A stretch of 6,649 nt of DNA from Oscillospiraceae bacterium (lineage in GTDB: Bacteria > Bacillota > Clostridia > Oscillospirales > Ruminococcaceae), in contig JAHHTS010000116.1 in NCBI GenBank assembly GCA_020024475.1, positions 1 to 6,649 on the forward strand. Reading direction: 5' to 3'. Positions 1 to 5,975 of this stretch are shown in pieces; within the stretch, counting starts at the first letter, position 1; the number at the start of each line of letters is the position of its first letter. A model generated the notes under the pieces. That model was not told the DNA's origin. It did no database searches and saw only the letters and a program-made list of their open reading frames with translations. The translations under genes and the position numbers were made by a program.

Positions 1-50
1 CCCTCACTGGTCAAAATAATAGTTTCTTTCTCATACTTAGATAATCTCAT
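1..50 (-). CDS. 5' end of a leftward hypothetical gene (partial)
   Basis: Only the first 16 codons are present; they read MRLSKYEKETIILTSE and then leave the window. The start is the ATG at 50-48. It is preceded by a good Shine-Dalgarno, AAGGAG at 63-58, with 7 nt spacing, which is the main reason to call this a real gene. From memory, an N-terminus of the type 'RLSKYEKETI' is common in short hypothetical proteins of Firmicutes mobile elements and prophages, sometimes mislabelled 'immunoglobulin' or 'chaperone'; that similarity is unverified. No function is assigned. It is transcribed divergently from the XRE regulator, from which it is separated by about 390 bp. Confidence 0.7.
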   Translation of the reverse strand, partial: MRLSKYEKETIILTSE

Positions 51-102
51 CTGTTTTCTCCTTCTTATTTTTTATTTAGATATTTTCAAAATCTCTATGC
101 AA

Positions 103-134
103 TGTGGAAATGTAATACTACTTACAATTCCACA
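103..134. repeat. 13-bp imperfect inverted repeat (hairpin)
   Basis: The arms TGTGGAAATGTAA (103-115) and TTACAATTCCACA (122-134) pair at 12 of 13 positions around a 6-nt loop. There is no T-run on either side, so it does not look like an intrinsic terminator. It lies about 53 bp upstream of the start codon of the partial leftward gene, in its probable promoter or leader, so an operator or leader hairpin is the more natural reading. No binding protein can be named. Confidence 0.5.
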
Positions 135-390
135 AACAGGATTTTGCCGTTCTACCCTTGATGTTTCCTTGGAGGCATATCCCCTGTGCGGTGCTATCCA
201 GTCTTCCTTACGGAAGCGCTCCTTTTACAATCATGGCGGTTTATCTCATCTCGGACGGTCATTCTATTTTTCGTTCATCTCTGAACTGGCTACATCATAC
301 ACCGAAAAATCGAAATTCACGGATTATTTCCATGATCGAAAATTCACGCAAAAATACCCCATTTTTTCCGATTGGAAAATATGAGGCTGA

Positions 391-420
391 TTGTAACTTT
401 ATGAAGAAATATGGTAGAAT
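391..420 (+). promoter_or_regulatory. probable sigma-A promoter of the XRE gene
   Basis: TTGTAA at 391-396 (-35) and TAGAAT at 415-420 (-10) are separated by 18 bp. The expected start point, near 427, leaves a 5' leader of about 15 nt before the ATG at 442, just enough to include the AGGAGG site at 430-435. Confidence 0.6.
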
Positions 421-429
421 ATCTGTATC

Positions 430-435
430 AGGAGG
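430..435 (+). promoter_or_regulatory. Shine-Dalgarno deciding the XRE start
   Basis: A perfect AGGAGG ends directly at an in-frame ATG (436), which would leave no spacing. The next in-frame ATG, two codons later at 442, has 6 nt spacing. The start is therefore placed at 442. Confidence 0.8.
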
Positions 436-441
436 ATGCCT

Positions 442-1257
442 ATGAAAGACCAATTATCAATACAAGAAAAACTGTGGGATCTTAGAAGGGATCATGGTTA
501 TAAACTGGAAGAAGTTGCTACCGCAGTAAATGTGGTACCTGCAACTATTAGTAAATATGAAAACAAAGAAACCAAGGAATATAATATTGTTACTCTTAAT
601 AAACTGGCAGAATTTTATGGTGTCTCTTTGGAATGGCTTGTTGGCAATACCGAAGTACGAACATCTTCGCTTACCGATATAGATAATTTAATGTTAGACG
701 ATGAAGCCATAGAACTTTTGAAAAGCGGACGCTTCAACAATAGACTCTTTTGCGAAATTATCAAACATCCTGACTTTATAAAACTGATGACAGATACCGA
801 AATTTACGTTGACGGCATTGCTACCATGCAGATTAAAAACATGAATGACTGGCTGGATGCTATTCGTCTTCAGATTATTCAGCAGAAGAATCCGGATGCC
901 AATGACTTGTATCTGAAAGTTCTGGAAAGTTCTCATATTCAGGAGGAAGAATATTTCTTCCATACCATTCACAGTGATTGGGACAATATTATCCGCACCA
1001 TTCGTGAAAACCATGAACACGCTGCCGAATCCGCACCAATCGAAAGACCTATGTCCAACGACAAAAAGGTGCAACGTTTCTTGCAGACCCTCAAATTCAA
1101 GAGCAACCCTATCGAGGAATTCTGGCATTTCTTCTGTGATGAGATGCAGATTCCGTTTGACCATCTTTCCGTGGAAGAACATAAGGTCATGAAAGATGTG
1201 TTTAAGAGGTCAAAACTGTTAAAGGCTCTGCCGAATCGTAAAAAAAGCAAAAAATAA
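442..1257 (+). CDS. XRE-family helix-turn-helix transcriptional regulator
   Basis: This is a 271-residue DNA-binding regulator. Residues of about 6-68 form a Cro/C1-type (HTH_3) domain: LEEVATAVNVVPATISKYEN carries the helix-turn-helix, and the segment ending LAEFYGVSLEWLVGN is the typical closing helix of this family. The remaining 200 residues are not a domain I recognise. They are mostly charged and probably helical, and end in a lysine-rich tail (NRKKSKK). There is no S24 peptidase Ser/Lys signature, so it is not a LexA/CI-type self-cleaving repressor. The start at 442 rests on the AGGAGG spacing. It is convergent with the MBL/4TM operon and shares its 3' hairpin. It is likely a regulator of the mobile element, possibly acting on its own promoter or on the divergent gene at 1-50; its target is inference. 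Confidence 0.85.
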   Translation: MKDQLSIQEKLWDLRRDHGYKLEEVATAVNVVPATISKYENKETKEYNIVTLNKLAEFYGVSLEWLVGNTEVRTSSLTDIDNLMLDDEAIELLKSGRFNNRLFCEIIKHPDFIKLMTDTEIYVDGIATMQIKNMNDWLDAIRLQIIQQKNPDANDLYLKVLESSHIQEEEYFFHTIHSDWDNIIRTIRENHEHAAESAPIERPMSNDKKVQRFLQTLKFKSNPIEEFWHFFCDEMQIPFDHLSVEEHKVMKDVFKRSKLLKALPNRKKSKK

Positions 1258-1260
1258 ATA

Positions 1261-1297
1261 TAGGGTATGTTGAAACATAACTCTTCAACATACCCTA
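1261..1297 (-). terminator. intrinsic terminator of the MBL/4TM operon (possibly bidirectional)
   Basis: A perfect 14-bp inverted repeat, TAGGGTATGTTGAA (1261-1274) and TTCAACATACCCTA (1284-1297), encloses a 9-nt loop. Read leftward, it is followed at once by a U-rich tract (TATTTATTTTTTGCTTTTTT) that overlaps the stop codon and last codons of the XRE gene. Read rightward, the hairpin starts 3 nt after the XRE stop but is followed only by CCTTATATA, so termination in that direction should be weaker. Confidence 0.85.
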
Positions 1298-1352
1298 CCT
1301 TATATAAACCATTGTTTTGTTCAAATTTCGTTTTAACTATAACTATCTATCT

Positions 1353-2105
1353 TTATATCGTATTTTCTTCTTGAGAGAGATTTTCGATTATTTCAAGAAG
1401 TGTTTTTGCGTAATCAAATGCATTTCTTTTTACCGTCTTTTTTGTCACAATTGAACAAAAAAGACAAATCCATATTAATAATCCCACTAAAACAACATAC
1501 TCCGGAAATGGAGCAATAAGCATTTTCTTTAAGCTAAAGGAATCTATGACTATAAATTCTCTAATTAACAGAATAGCATATGACACAGTAGCCAAAATTT
1601 TACATCCATATAAATTTCTCCAGAAATTGTATTTTTTTAATTCTTGGTATACTCTTGGGAATCTACCTCTATTTGAATTAGCATAAGTGCGTAAAAATGT
1701 CATTGCACTAATATACTTTTCATCAGATGTTGAATCTACCATTTCCTCTGATAAAGACATGGGTAATGAAACATCCGCCAAATTATTATTAAACCATTGA
1801 TGATATTTCATTTTAGAAACACTATCAATTTTATTGTCAGAAAAACGCAGAATTATCGTTGTAGGCATTCCACCTAATTCCTCGAACATCTTTCCTTCGT
1901 AATTTTTTCCCCATTCACGAGCAATATAGGCCAAGAATGCAATAAGTATTATTGCCAGCGCAAAGGATGTACTTGTCCCTGACCAACTGTTAGCTACTAT
2001 TCCGTTATATACTGCTATAATTAGCAGAGGTAAGCCAGCTGTCATAGCTGGCATTACTCTTGCCGCAAAAACAAAATCATCAAAATATTTCTTTACTGAT
2101 TCCAT
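1353..2105 (-). CDS. four-TM membrane protein with central soluble domain, unknown function
   Basis: This is a 250-residue integral membrane protein. Four hydrophobic segments can be seen at about 17-37, 44-63, 166-186 and 200-221. Between the two hairpins lies a soluble core of about 100 residues containing GGMPTT (78-83), a KIDSVSKMKYH stretch (92-102) and a FPRVYQELKKYNFWRNLYG segment before TM3. No catalytic motif is seen. The start is taken as the ATG at 2105, whose A is also the last base of the upstream stop (TGATG), giving translational coupling. An in-frame GTG at 2117 would add four residues and is less likely. The 2TM-soluble-2TM plan is like membrane effectors of bacterial conflict systems such as the SMODS-associated 4TM class, but this is architectural resemblance, not shown homology. 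Being coupled to the MBL gene, it probably acts with that protein at the membrane. Confidence 0.75.
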   Translation of the reverse strand: MESVKKYFDDFVFAARVMPAMTAGLPLLIIAVYNGIVANSWSGTSTSFALAIILIAFLAYIAREWGKNYEGKMFEELGGMPTTIILRFSDNKIDSVSKMKYHQWFNNNLADVSLPMSLSEEMVDSTSDEKYISAMTFLRTYANSNRGRFPRVYQELKKYNFWRNLYGCKILATVSYAILLIREFIVIDSFSLKKMLIAPFPEYVVLVGLLIWICLFCSIVTKKTVKRNAFDYAKTLLEIIENLSQEENTI

Positions 2106-3199
2106 CAATCTTCCCACTCCTCTACTTTCTGTTCGAACTCAAGTGGTTTCATAGAGGTCCAGCCCTGTCTGTCTGGCATATTTCTGTGATGGTGAATTAT
2201 ATTACCTTTTGTTTTATATACACTCACACCTCTTCTTGTAAATGCATTAACTACCATTTGAAGCGGGTGATCCGAACCGCTTGCAACAGATACAAATGCA
2301 GTTTTTCCAGTGGTTTCACCTTCTTCCACAATATCTCCAATCAGACGATTAAGGATGGACGTACTTACATTGTGGCGACCTCCATGATGTGGCACTTGTA
2401 TAAAACCCACATTGTCTTTAAGCTTTTTCCCGATGGTTTCGGAATATGTAATGCTTTTATCCAAAGCACGGATTCCAGCATCACCTGTCAATAAGAAATT
2501 ATCATCCATTTCTCCATAGATAACAACACTCATTTCATTTTCCGCTGTGGTAGATACGTTCTCACGTAATTTTTCACTACTCCATGTTTCGATAAGATTC
2601 TTCACATATTGAAAAGCATTCTTTAAAAATTTGGAAAACGCATTGTCGGCACTTTCATTTATCAAAGGTGTTTTTCTTGATTCAACCAACAACTCAAGGT
2701 AAAACTCCTTGCTTGGAGATAGTATTCTTAACTTACCATCAATAACAGTTCCTTGAAACGCTTCATAAATTGGAATTCCTTTGTTCTGTGCAATTTCTTC
2801 CAAATCATTGATATATGAGTATTCATCTCTCAAACGTCTAATGAGGCTGTCTTTTGTAATGCGACCATCCTTTACTTTATCCCAAATATCATCTACATAT
2901 AACCACGGACGATTCATATACAATGCTTGAACCTTAAATTTGTCCAATATATTTTTCAAACCAGAAGTGTGGTCAGAATCCGAATGGGAACAGATGACAT
3001 AATCGATAACCTTTTCCGTATCCTCATCAAAATAATACTGATTTAGATGCTGTTCCAATTTTTCTCCGTGGGCTTGCAACCCACCATCGTACACTGCAAT
3101 TTTATAATTGCCAAATAAATCCTTCCAACGTAAGGCGATGGCATCAGCATCTTTTTTACACTCATCGCCCACGCCAACAAAATCAATTTCGTAAGCCAT
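2105..3199 (-). CDS. ComEC/Rec2-like metallo-beta-lactamase-fold hydrolase
   Basis: This is a 364-residue soluble MBL-fold protein. The metal-binding signature HSDSDHTSG is at 72-80, LTGDAG at 238-242, PHHGG at 270-274, a GSDHP segment at 308-312 and TKGN at 330-333. This order matches the C-terminal hydrolase domain of the competence protein ComEC, whose relatives cleave phosphoesters in nucleic acids or nucleotides. No TM segments or signal peptide are seen, so it is a stand-alone cytoplasmic enzyme rather than a DNA-uptake channel. The start is placed at 3199: AAGAAGG lies at 3210-3204 with 4 nt spacing, and MAYEIDFVGVG begins the first strand of the fold. An in-frame ATG at 3250 has weaker support. 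The stop overlaps the start of the 4TM gene by one base. Its substrate is unknown; a nuclease, cyclic-nucleotide hydrolase or sensor role in defence is inferred from context. Confidence 0.88.
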   Translation of the reverse strand: MAYEIDFVGVGDECKKDADAIALRWKDLFGNYKIAVYDGGLQAHGEKLEQHLNQYYFDEDTEKVIDYVICSHSDSDHTSGLKNILDKFKVQALYMNRPWLYVDDIWDKVKDGRITKDSLIRRLRDEYSYINDLEEIAQNKGIPIYEAFQGTVIDGKLRILSPSKEFYLELLVESRKTPLINESADNAFSKFLKNAFQYVKNLIETWSSEKLRENVSTTAENEMSVVIYGEMDDNFLLTGDAGIRALDKSITYSETIGKKLKDNVGFIQVPHHGGRHNVSTSILNRLIGDIVEEGETTGKTAFVSVASGSDHPLQMVVNAFTRRGVSVYKTKGNIIHHHRNMPDRQGWTSMKPLEFEQKVEEWED

Positions 3200-3294
3200 T
3201 TTGCCTTCTTTCTGCAAATGCACATGACTTTTCTGGCCATTCCGAATCATGTCATTTGCTTGTCTTATAGTAATCAGTTACGCTCCCGGAGCTA

Positions 3295-3321
3295 TTAGCA
3301 AACAACATGATCGAGTGCTAA
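3295..3321. promoter_or_regulatory. CIRCE operator (HrcA-binding site)
   Basis: The sequence reads TTAGCAAAC-N9-GAGTGCTAA. The CIRCE consensus is TTAGCACTC-N9-GAGTGCTAA, so the spacing is exact, one half-site is perfect and the other matches 7 of 9. In Gram-positive bacteria CIRCE binds the heat-shock repressor HrcA and sits at or just downstream of the start point of dnaK and groE operons. Here it lies just after the probable -10 of the leftward MBL promoter, about 95 bp before the start codon, the classic position for repression. It is an operator of the MBL/4TM operon by position; HrcA control is inference. Confidence 0.8.
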
Positions 3322-3328
3322 CAGTTAT

Positions 3329-3357
3329 ATACTATCATAATTTCTTCCGTTTTTCAA
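3329..3357 (-). promoter_or_regulatory. probable sigma-A promoter of the MBL/4TM operon
   Basis: On the minus strand, TTGAAA (3357-3352) and TAGTAT (3334-3329) are 17 bp apart. The start point would be near 3322, at the edge of the CIRCE site. The -10 is imperfect, and overlapping TATATA and TATAAC alternatives lie a few bases on. Confidence 0.5.
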
Positions 3358-3373
3358 GTGTTTTTGTCTTATT

Positions 3374-3390
3374 TTCGTAATTTTTACGAA
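3374..3390. promoter_or_regulatory. 17-bp palindrome, possible operator in the divergent region
   Basis: TTCGTAAtttTTACGAA is a perfect 7-bp inverted repeat with a 3-bp centre. It lies between the leftward MBL promoter and the rightward ATPase promoter. A related half-site, TTCGTGA, occurs at 3441-3447, next to the ATPase -10. It looks like the site of a dimeric repressor that could act on both promoters; the protein is unknown. Confidence 0.4.
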
Positions 3391-3408
3391 TAAGTATATA
3401 AAATGTTC

Positions 3409-3442
3409 TTTACTTTGTTTACTTTTTGTGTTATAGTATATT
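3409..3442 (+). promoter_or_regulatory. probable promoter of the ATPase gene
   Basis: Two overlapping choices are visible. TTTACT (3409-3414) pairs with TATAGT (3432-3437), and TTGTTT (3414-3419) pairs with TATATT (3437-3442); each has a 17-bp spacer. The leader to the ATG at 3494 would be about 45-50 nt and is very AT-rich. Confidence 0.45.
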
Positions 3443-3493
3443 CGTGAAATTATATTTTTACTTATTTATTATTTAGAAAACGGAGATACTAAA

Positions 3494-4819
3494 ATGTTTG
3501 AATATGTTAAACTCAAAAATTACAAATCTTTCGGTGATGTAGAATTCAATCTATTAGACAAGAATGGGACGCCCAAAAAACTACTATTAATTTACGGAAA
3601 AAATGGTGTTGGAAAATCCAATTTAGCCTCCGCTTTTTTTATGCTTTCAGAAACTCTTCGCACTATGGATGTTCGTGATATTATGCAATCCATATTATCT
3701 GATCCAGACAATCTTAAAGATGAAGATTTTTCTCGTTACTTAAAAATGAGATATAAGGACATCGAAACATTGATTCAAGAAAATAAAATGGTGGGGAGCG
3801 AAGAACCCATGTATCTTGAATTCAGTTTCCAGTTGCACGGAAAAAGTGGACGTTATATTTTAGAAACCAACGACTCTCAAATCATACACGAACGATTGGA
3901 ATACACTCTTACAAGAAATCGTGGTGCTTATTTTGATATTACACCAGATAAAGCCACAATCAGTCCTAAGATTTTTCTGGAAAATACAGCCTATCAAGAA
4001 ATCAAAAAAGCTTGTAGCAAATATTGGGGAAAACATTCTTTATTAGCAATATTGATGCACGAATCCGATGACAAAGCTGATATGTATATAAAGGAGCAAA
4101 TTAGTGACCATTTTGATTCGGTTCTCGAATTTTTCTCCCGTACTTCATGTAAAGTAAAATTCGGTAGCCGCCAAGAACGAGGTATTATCGGACTTCCTCC
4201 TGAAATATTCGGTCACTATGATGAAGGAAATATTCGCCTTGATGAAGAAACTCTTTTAGATCGAACTGAAAGCATGTTGAATACATTTTTCCAAAACACC
4301 TACACCGATATTCAAAAGGTATATTATAAAAGAGTCCATAAAGAAAATCGTATTAATTACAGATTGATGGTTACCAAATATATCGCAGGCATGGAACGAG
4401 ATATCGAATTTTCTTTAGAATCCACAGGAACACAATCTCTTCTTCAGCTATTACCATTTATGCTTGTAGTTGTAAAGGGATCCGTTGCCATCATTGACGA
4501 ATTTGACACAGCTCTCCATGATATTCTGGTCGAAAGCTTAGTTTCTGCTCTAAACAAAGACTCCGAAGGGCAACTTATCCTTACAACTCATAATACACTG
4601 TTAATGGAATCAGATATTCCTAAAGAAAGCATTTATGTCATTGATGAAACCGAAAATGGAAACAAAGAAATACAATGCATTACACATTACGATAGCAAAA
4701 TCCATAAAAACACTAACCTTAGAAATCAGTATATCCATGGAAACTACCATGGCATTCCTGTTAGAGCCTCTATCGACTTCAATTCTTTATTAGAAACATT
4801 AGAAAACGATTTAAACTAA
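3494..4819 (+). CDS. AAA15/AAA21-type ATPase (OLD/RloA-like, no TOPRIM domain)
   Basis: This is a 441-residue ABC/SMC-like ATPase. The N-terminus MFEYVKLKNYKSFGDVEF is the usual first strand of the family. Walker A is GKNGVGKS (35-42), a signature-like ESTGTQ lies at 309-314, Walker B is VAIIDEFD (331-338), and the switch histidine sits in TTHN (364-367). The middle of about 250 residues is the helical insertion. The C-terminus NLRNQYIHGNYHGIP is the tail typical of RloA-like phage-defence ATPases. No TOPRIM or HNH nuclease follows, so nuclease activity would need a partner. CGGAGA at 3481-3486 is the ribosome binding site, 7 nt before the ATG. No downstream partner gene on the same strand is present; the divergent MBL operon is the nearest candidate. 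Stand-alone defence ATPases also exist. Its defence role is an inference from family and neighbourhood. Confidence 0.85.
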   Translation: MFEYVKLKNYKSFGDVEFNLLDKNGTPKKLLLIYGKNGVGKSNLASAFFMLSETLRTMDVRDIMQSILSDPDNLKDEDFSRYLKMRYKDIETLIQENKMVGSEEPMYLEFSFQLHGKSGRYILETNDSQIIHERLEYTLTRNRGAYFDITPDKATISPKIFLENTAYQEIKKACSKYWGKHSLLAILMHESDDKADMYIKEQISDHFDSVLEFFSRTSCKVKFGSRQERGIIGLPPEIFGHYDEGNIRLDEETLLDRTESMLNTFFQNTYTDIQKVYYKRVHKENRINYRLMVTKYIAGMERDIEFSLESTGTQSLLQLLPFMLVVVKGSVAIIDEFDTALHDILVESLVSALNKDSEGQLILTTHNTLLMESDIPKESIYVIDETENGNKEIQCITHYDSKIHKNTNLRNQYIHGNYHGIPVRASIDFNSLLETLENDLN

Positions 4820-4824
4820 TCTCA

Positions 4825-4861
4825 AAGAGCTGAATTCCTCAAACACCGGAATCCAGCTCTT
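4825..4861 (+). terminator. terminator of the ATPase gene
   Basis: The arms at 4825-4838 (AAGAGCTGAATTCC) and 4848-4861 (GGAATCCAGCTCTT) pair at 13 of 14 positions around a 9-nt loop. The hairpin begins 5 nt after the ATPase stop and runs into TTATTTAT. The U-tract is modest, so termination is likely but perhaps not complete. Confidence 0.7.
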
Positions 4862-4885
4862 ATTTATACATAGATCAATTCCATC

Positions 4886-4919
4886 AAAAATGGCGAAGTG
4901 CTTATCGTAACACTCCGCC
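4886..4919 (-). terminator. intrinsic terminator of the abi gene
   Basis: Read leftward, GGCGGAGTG (4919-4911) and CACTTCGCC (4900-4892) form a GC-rich 9-bp stem with one mismatch and a 10-nt loop, followed by ATTTTTG (4892-4886). It lies about 70 bp after the abi stop codon and faces the ATPase terminator, which fits a convergent gene pair. Confidence 0.65.
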
Positions 4920-4924
4920 GAAAG

Positions 4925-4958
4925 CCTAACCGGTTTGAGCAAAAAATGCTTGGTTAGG
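4925..4958. repeat. compound hairpin in the convergent intergenic region
   Basis: The outer arms CCTAACC (4925-4931) and GGTTAGG (4952-4958) enclose an inner AGCA/TGCT stem with an A5 loop. On the abi strand it is followed by CTTTC only, so it is at best a weak terminator. It may instead protect the 3' end of the abi mRNA ahead of the stronger terminator. Confidence 0.45.
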
Positions 4959-4991
4959 TCTGCTTTACTATTTTATGCAGCTCTGCTTCAT

Positions 4992-5900
4992 TTATACACT
5001 TAGATGTGCTTTCCAATCCGCCGGAAGATTCATTGCTGTAAGACTGACTACACCAATATTATTTTGAATCAGCTTATCAAAAGCATCAACAAATACTGCC
5101 CACTCCTCATCGGATGAACGCAGATACTTCATCGCCAGTAGGATTTGATATAAACCGTTATGTACCGGCGGTGGTGTAACTTTATCTGCATCCAGAATTT
5201 CCGGTGTCGTATGTATTGTTCGGTTGTAAATTCTGGAATTATGAGCACACATATTACGCAATACTGAAACACCCTGTATCCATGAAGCAAACATTTTCTG
5301 CGATGGATTTACCAAATTTCCTTTTTTCGATTTATATTGGTAATTAGCCGCCAATATAGAATATGAACTTCCAGTACCTGTTTTCAAATTCTTAATTATC
5401 TTCGATAGCGTACCAAATGAAAGAACTTCAACAGCTGCCCATACGGGTACCTCTCCATCATGATTGTCAAAATTATGTTTTATAAACACATCATTAGAAC
5501 GAGCAATTTCTGACGCTACTGTAGACATATTCTGCCAATACAGTTTTTTCTCTTTGAAAATCGATGAATCCTGCAAAACAAGTGGTTCTCCGTGTATAAG
5601 CAACGCTTCCACTAATCTTGCTCTCAAAGCCACTTCAATCTTGGAAATCATTGAAAAAATCAACGCAGATAATTCCTGATCAAATTGATACAGCTTTAAA
5701 ACATCTTCAAACTTTGTTCCCGGAACATACTTCTTTGAAGCATTGTCATATAAATGGAACGAATATCCACGCAAACGATAAAATCCAACTGACTTTAATG
5801 CCTTTTCTACGTCCGCATGAGAAGTAATTACCATTCCCGCATCAATATATGATTGCACCTGCTGTGCTATTGTTAATATTTGTTTTGGATATTGATACAT
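4992..5900 (-). CDS. abiF: Abi_2/AbiF-family HEPN RNase toxin (abortive infection)
   Basis: This is a 302-residue cytoplasmic protein of the Abi_2 family (AbiD/AbiF of lactococcal phage resistance). The N-terminal region has the family's GFYRLRGYSFHLY block (39-51) and a long helical segment containing KFEDVLKLYQFDQEL. The HEPN RNase motif RNMCAH (R-X4-H) is at 215-220, in VLRNMCAHNSRIYNR, so the catalytic pair is intact. Established work links AbiF proteins to a conserved upstream RNA (the abiF RNA motif) and describes AbiF as a toxin with an RNA antitoxin and as the probable ancestor of Cas13. The start is set at 5900: GGGGTG (5910-5905) lies 4 nt upstream, and MYQYPKQILT begins the conserved part. 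Longer in-frame starts would read through the RNA gene and are rejected. It is likely harmless until the antitoxin RNA is lost or outcompeted, for example during phage infection. Confidence 0.88.
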   Translation of the reverse strand: MYQYPKQILTIAQQVQSYIDAGMVITSHADVEKALKSVGFYRLRGYSFHLYDNASKKYVPGTKFEDVLKLYQFDQELSALIFSMISKIEVALRARLVEALLIHGEPLVLQDSSIFKEKKLYWQNMSTVASEIARSNDVFIKHNFDNHDGEVPVWAAVEVLSFGTLSKIIKNLKTGTGSSYSILAANYQYKSKKGNLVNPSQKMFASWIQGVSVLRNMCAHNSRIYNRTIHTTPEILDADKVTPPPVHNGLYQILLAMKYLRSSDEEWAVFVDAFDKLIQNNIGVVSLTAMNLPADWKAHLSV

Positions 5901-5917
5901 AAAACACCCCATAAATG

Positions 5918-5969
5918 AAAAAGTCCCACCGGGTTGCGCATGAAAATCAGAGGCGTGGTGGGTTCTGTT
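5918..5969 (-). ncRNA. abiF-type structured RNA, probable RNA antitoxin
   Basis: A short RNA of about 50 nt is predicted between the promoter at 6003-5976 and a T5 run at 5922-5918. Its core is a perfect 6-bp stem, CCCACC (5962-5957) with GGTGGG (5930-5925), and an inner CGC/GCG stem (5955-5953 with 5939-5937). Upstream CAGA (5967-5964) can pair with TCTG (5951-5948) in the loop, which gives an H-type pseudoknot. The 3' strand of the stem runs into ACTTTTTC, so the same helix acts as a terminator. Its position directly upstream of an abiF gene matches the known abiF RNA motif; assignment is by context and structure, not by a covariance-model score. It probably binds and inhibits the toxin. 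Confidence 0.7.
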
Positions 5970-5975
5970 ACTATC

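Larger units (their letters stand above)
51..441. other. gene-free leader between divergent genes
   Basis: This stretch of about 390 bp separates the partial leftward gene from the XRE gene. Open readings exist on both strands, but none has a ribosome binding site or a recognisable protein. Visible features are a 13-bp imperfect hairpin at 103-134, a small CTTCC/GGAAG stem near 208-221, a near-duplicated TCGAAATTCACG / TCGAAAATTCACG motif at about 310-321 and 336-348, and the XRE promoter at 391-420. The rest is unassigned. It could include decayed remnants of an earlier insertion. Confidence 0.5.

Noticed and set aside
300..350. Repeat-spacer array or iterons
   Set aside because: Only two imperfect copies of a 12-13-nt motif are present, with no regular spacer series. 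No CRISPR array or cas gene is seen anywhere in the window.
97..445. Rightward open readings of about 95 codons in the first 450 bases
   Set aside because: They have no ribosome binding site and unlikely composition, overlap each other in different frames, and run into the promoter and leader of the XRE gene.
694..1250. Leftward open readings opposite the XRE gene
   Set aside because: They are antisense shadows of a well-supported HTH gene, with no ribosome binding sites.
2060..2494. Rightward 144-codon open reading across the MBL/4TM junction
   Set aside because: It is antisense to two genes with clear motifs and tight coupling, and has no family resemblance.
2105..3199. DNA-uptake protein ComEC
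   Set aside because: Only the hydrolase-like domain is present; the N-terminal OB fold and multi-TM competence channel are absent.
3200..3250. Start of the MBL protein at 3250
   Set aside because: The extra 17 residues are not fold-like, and the best-spaced Shine-Dalgarno serves the ATG at 3199.
3295..3321. CIRCE as an operator for the ATPase
   Set aside because: It lies about 90 bp upstream of the ATPase -35, too far for simple repression, whereas it abuts the MBL start point.
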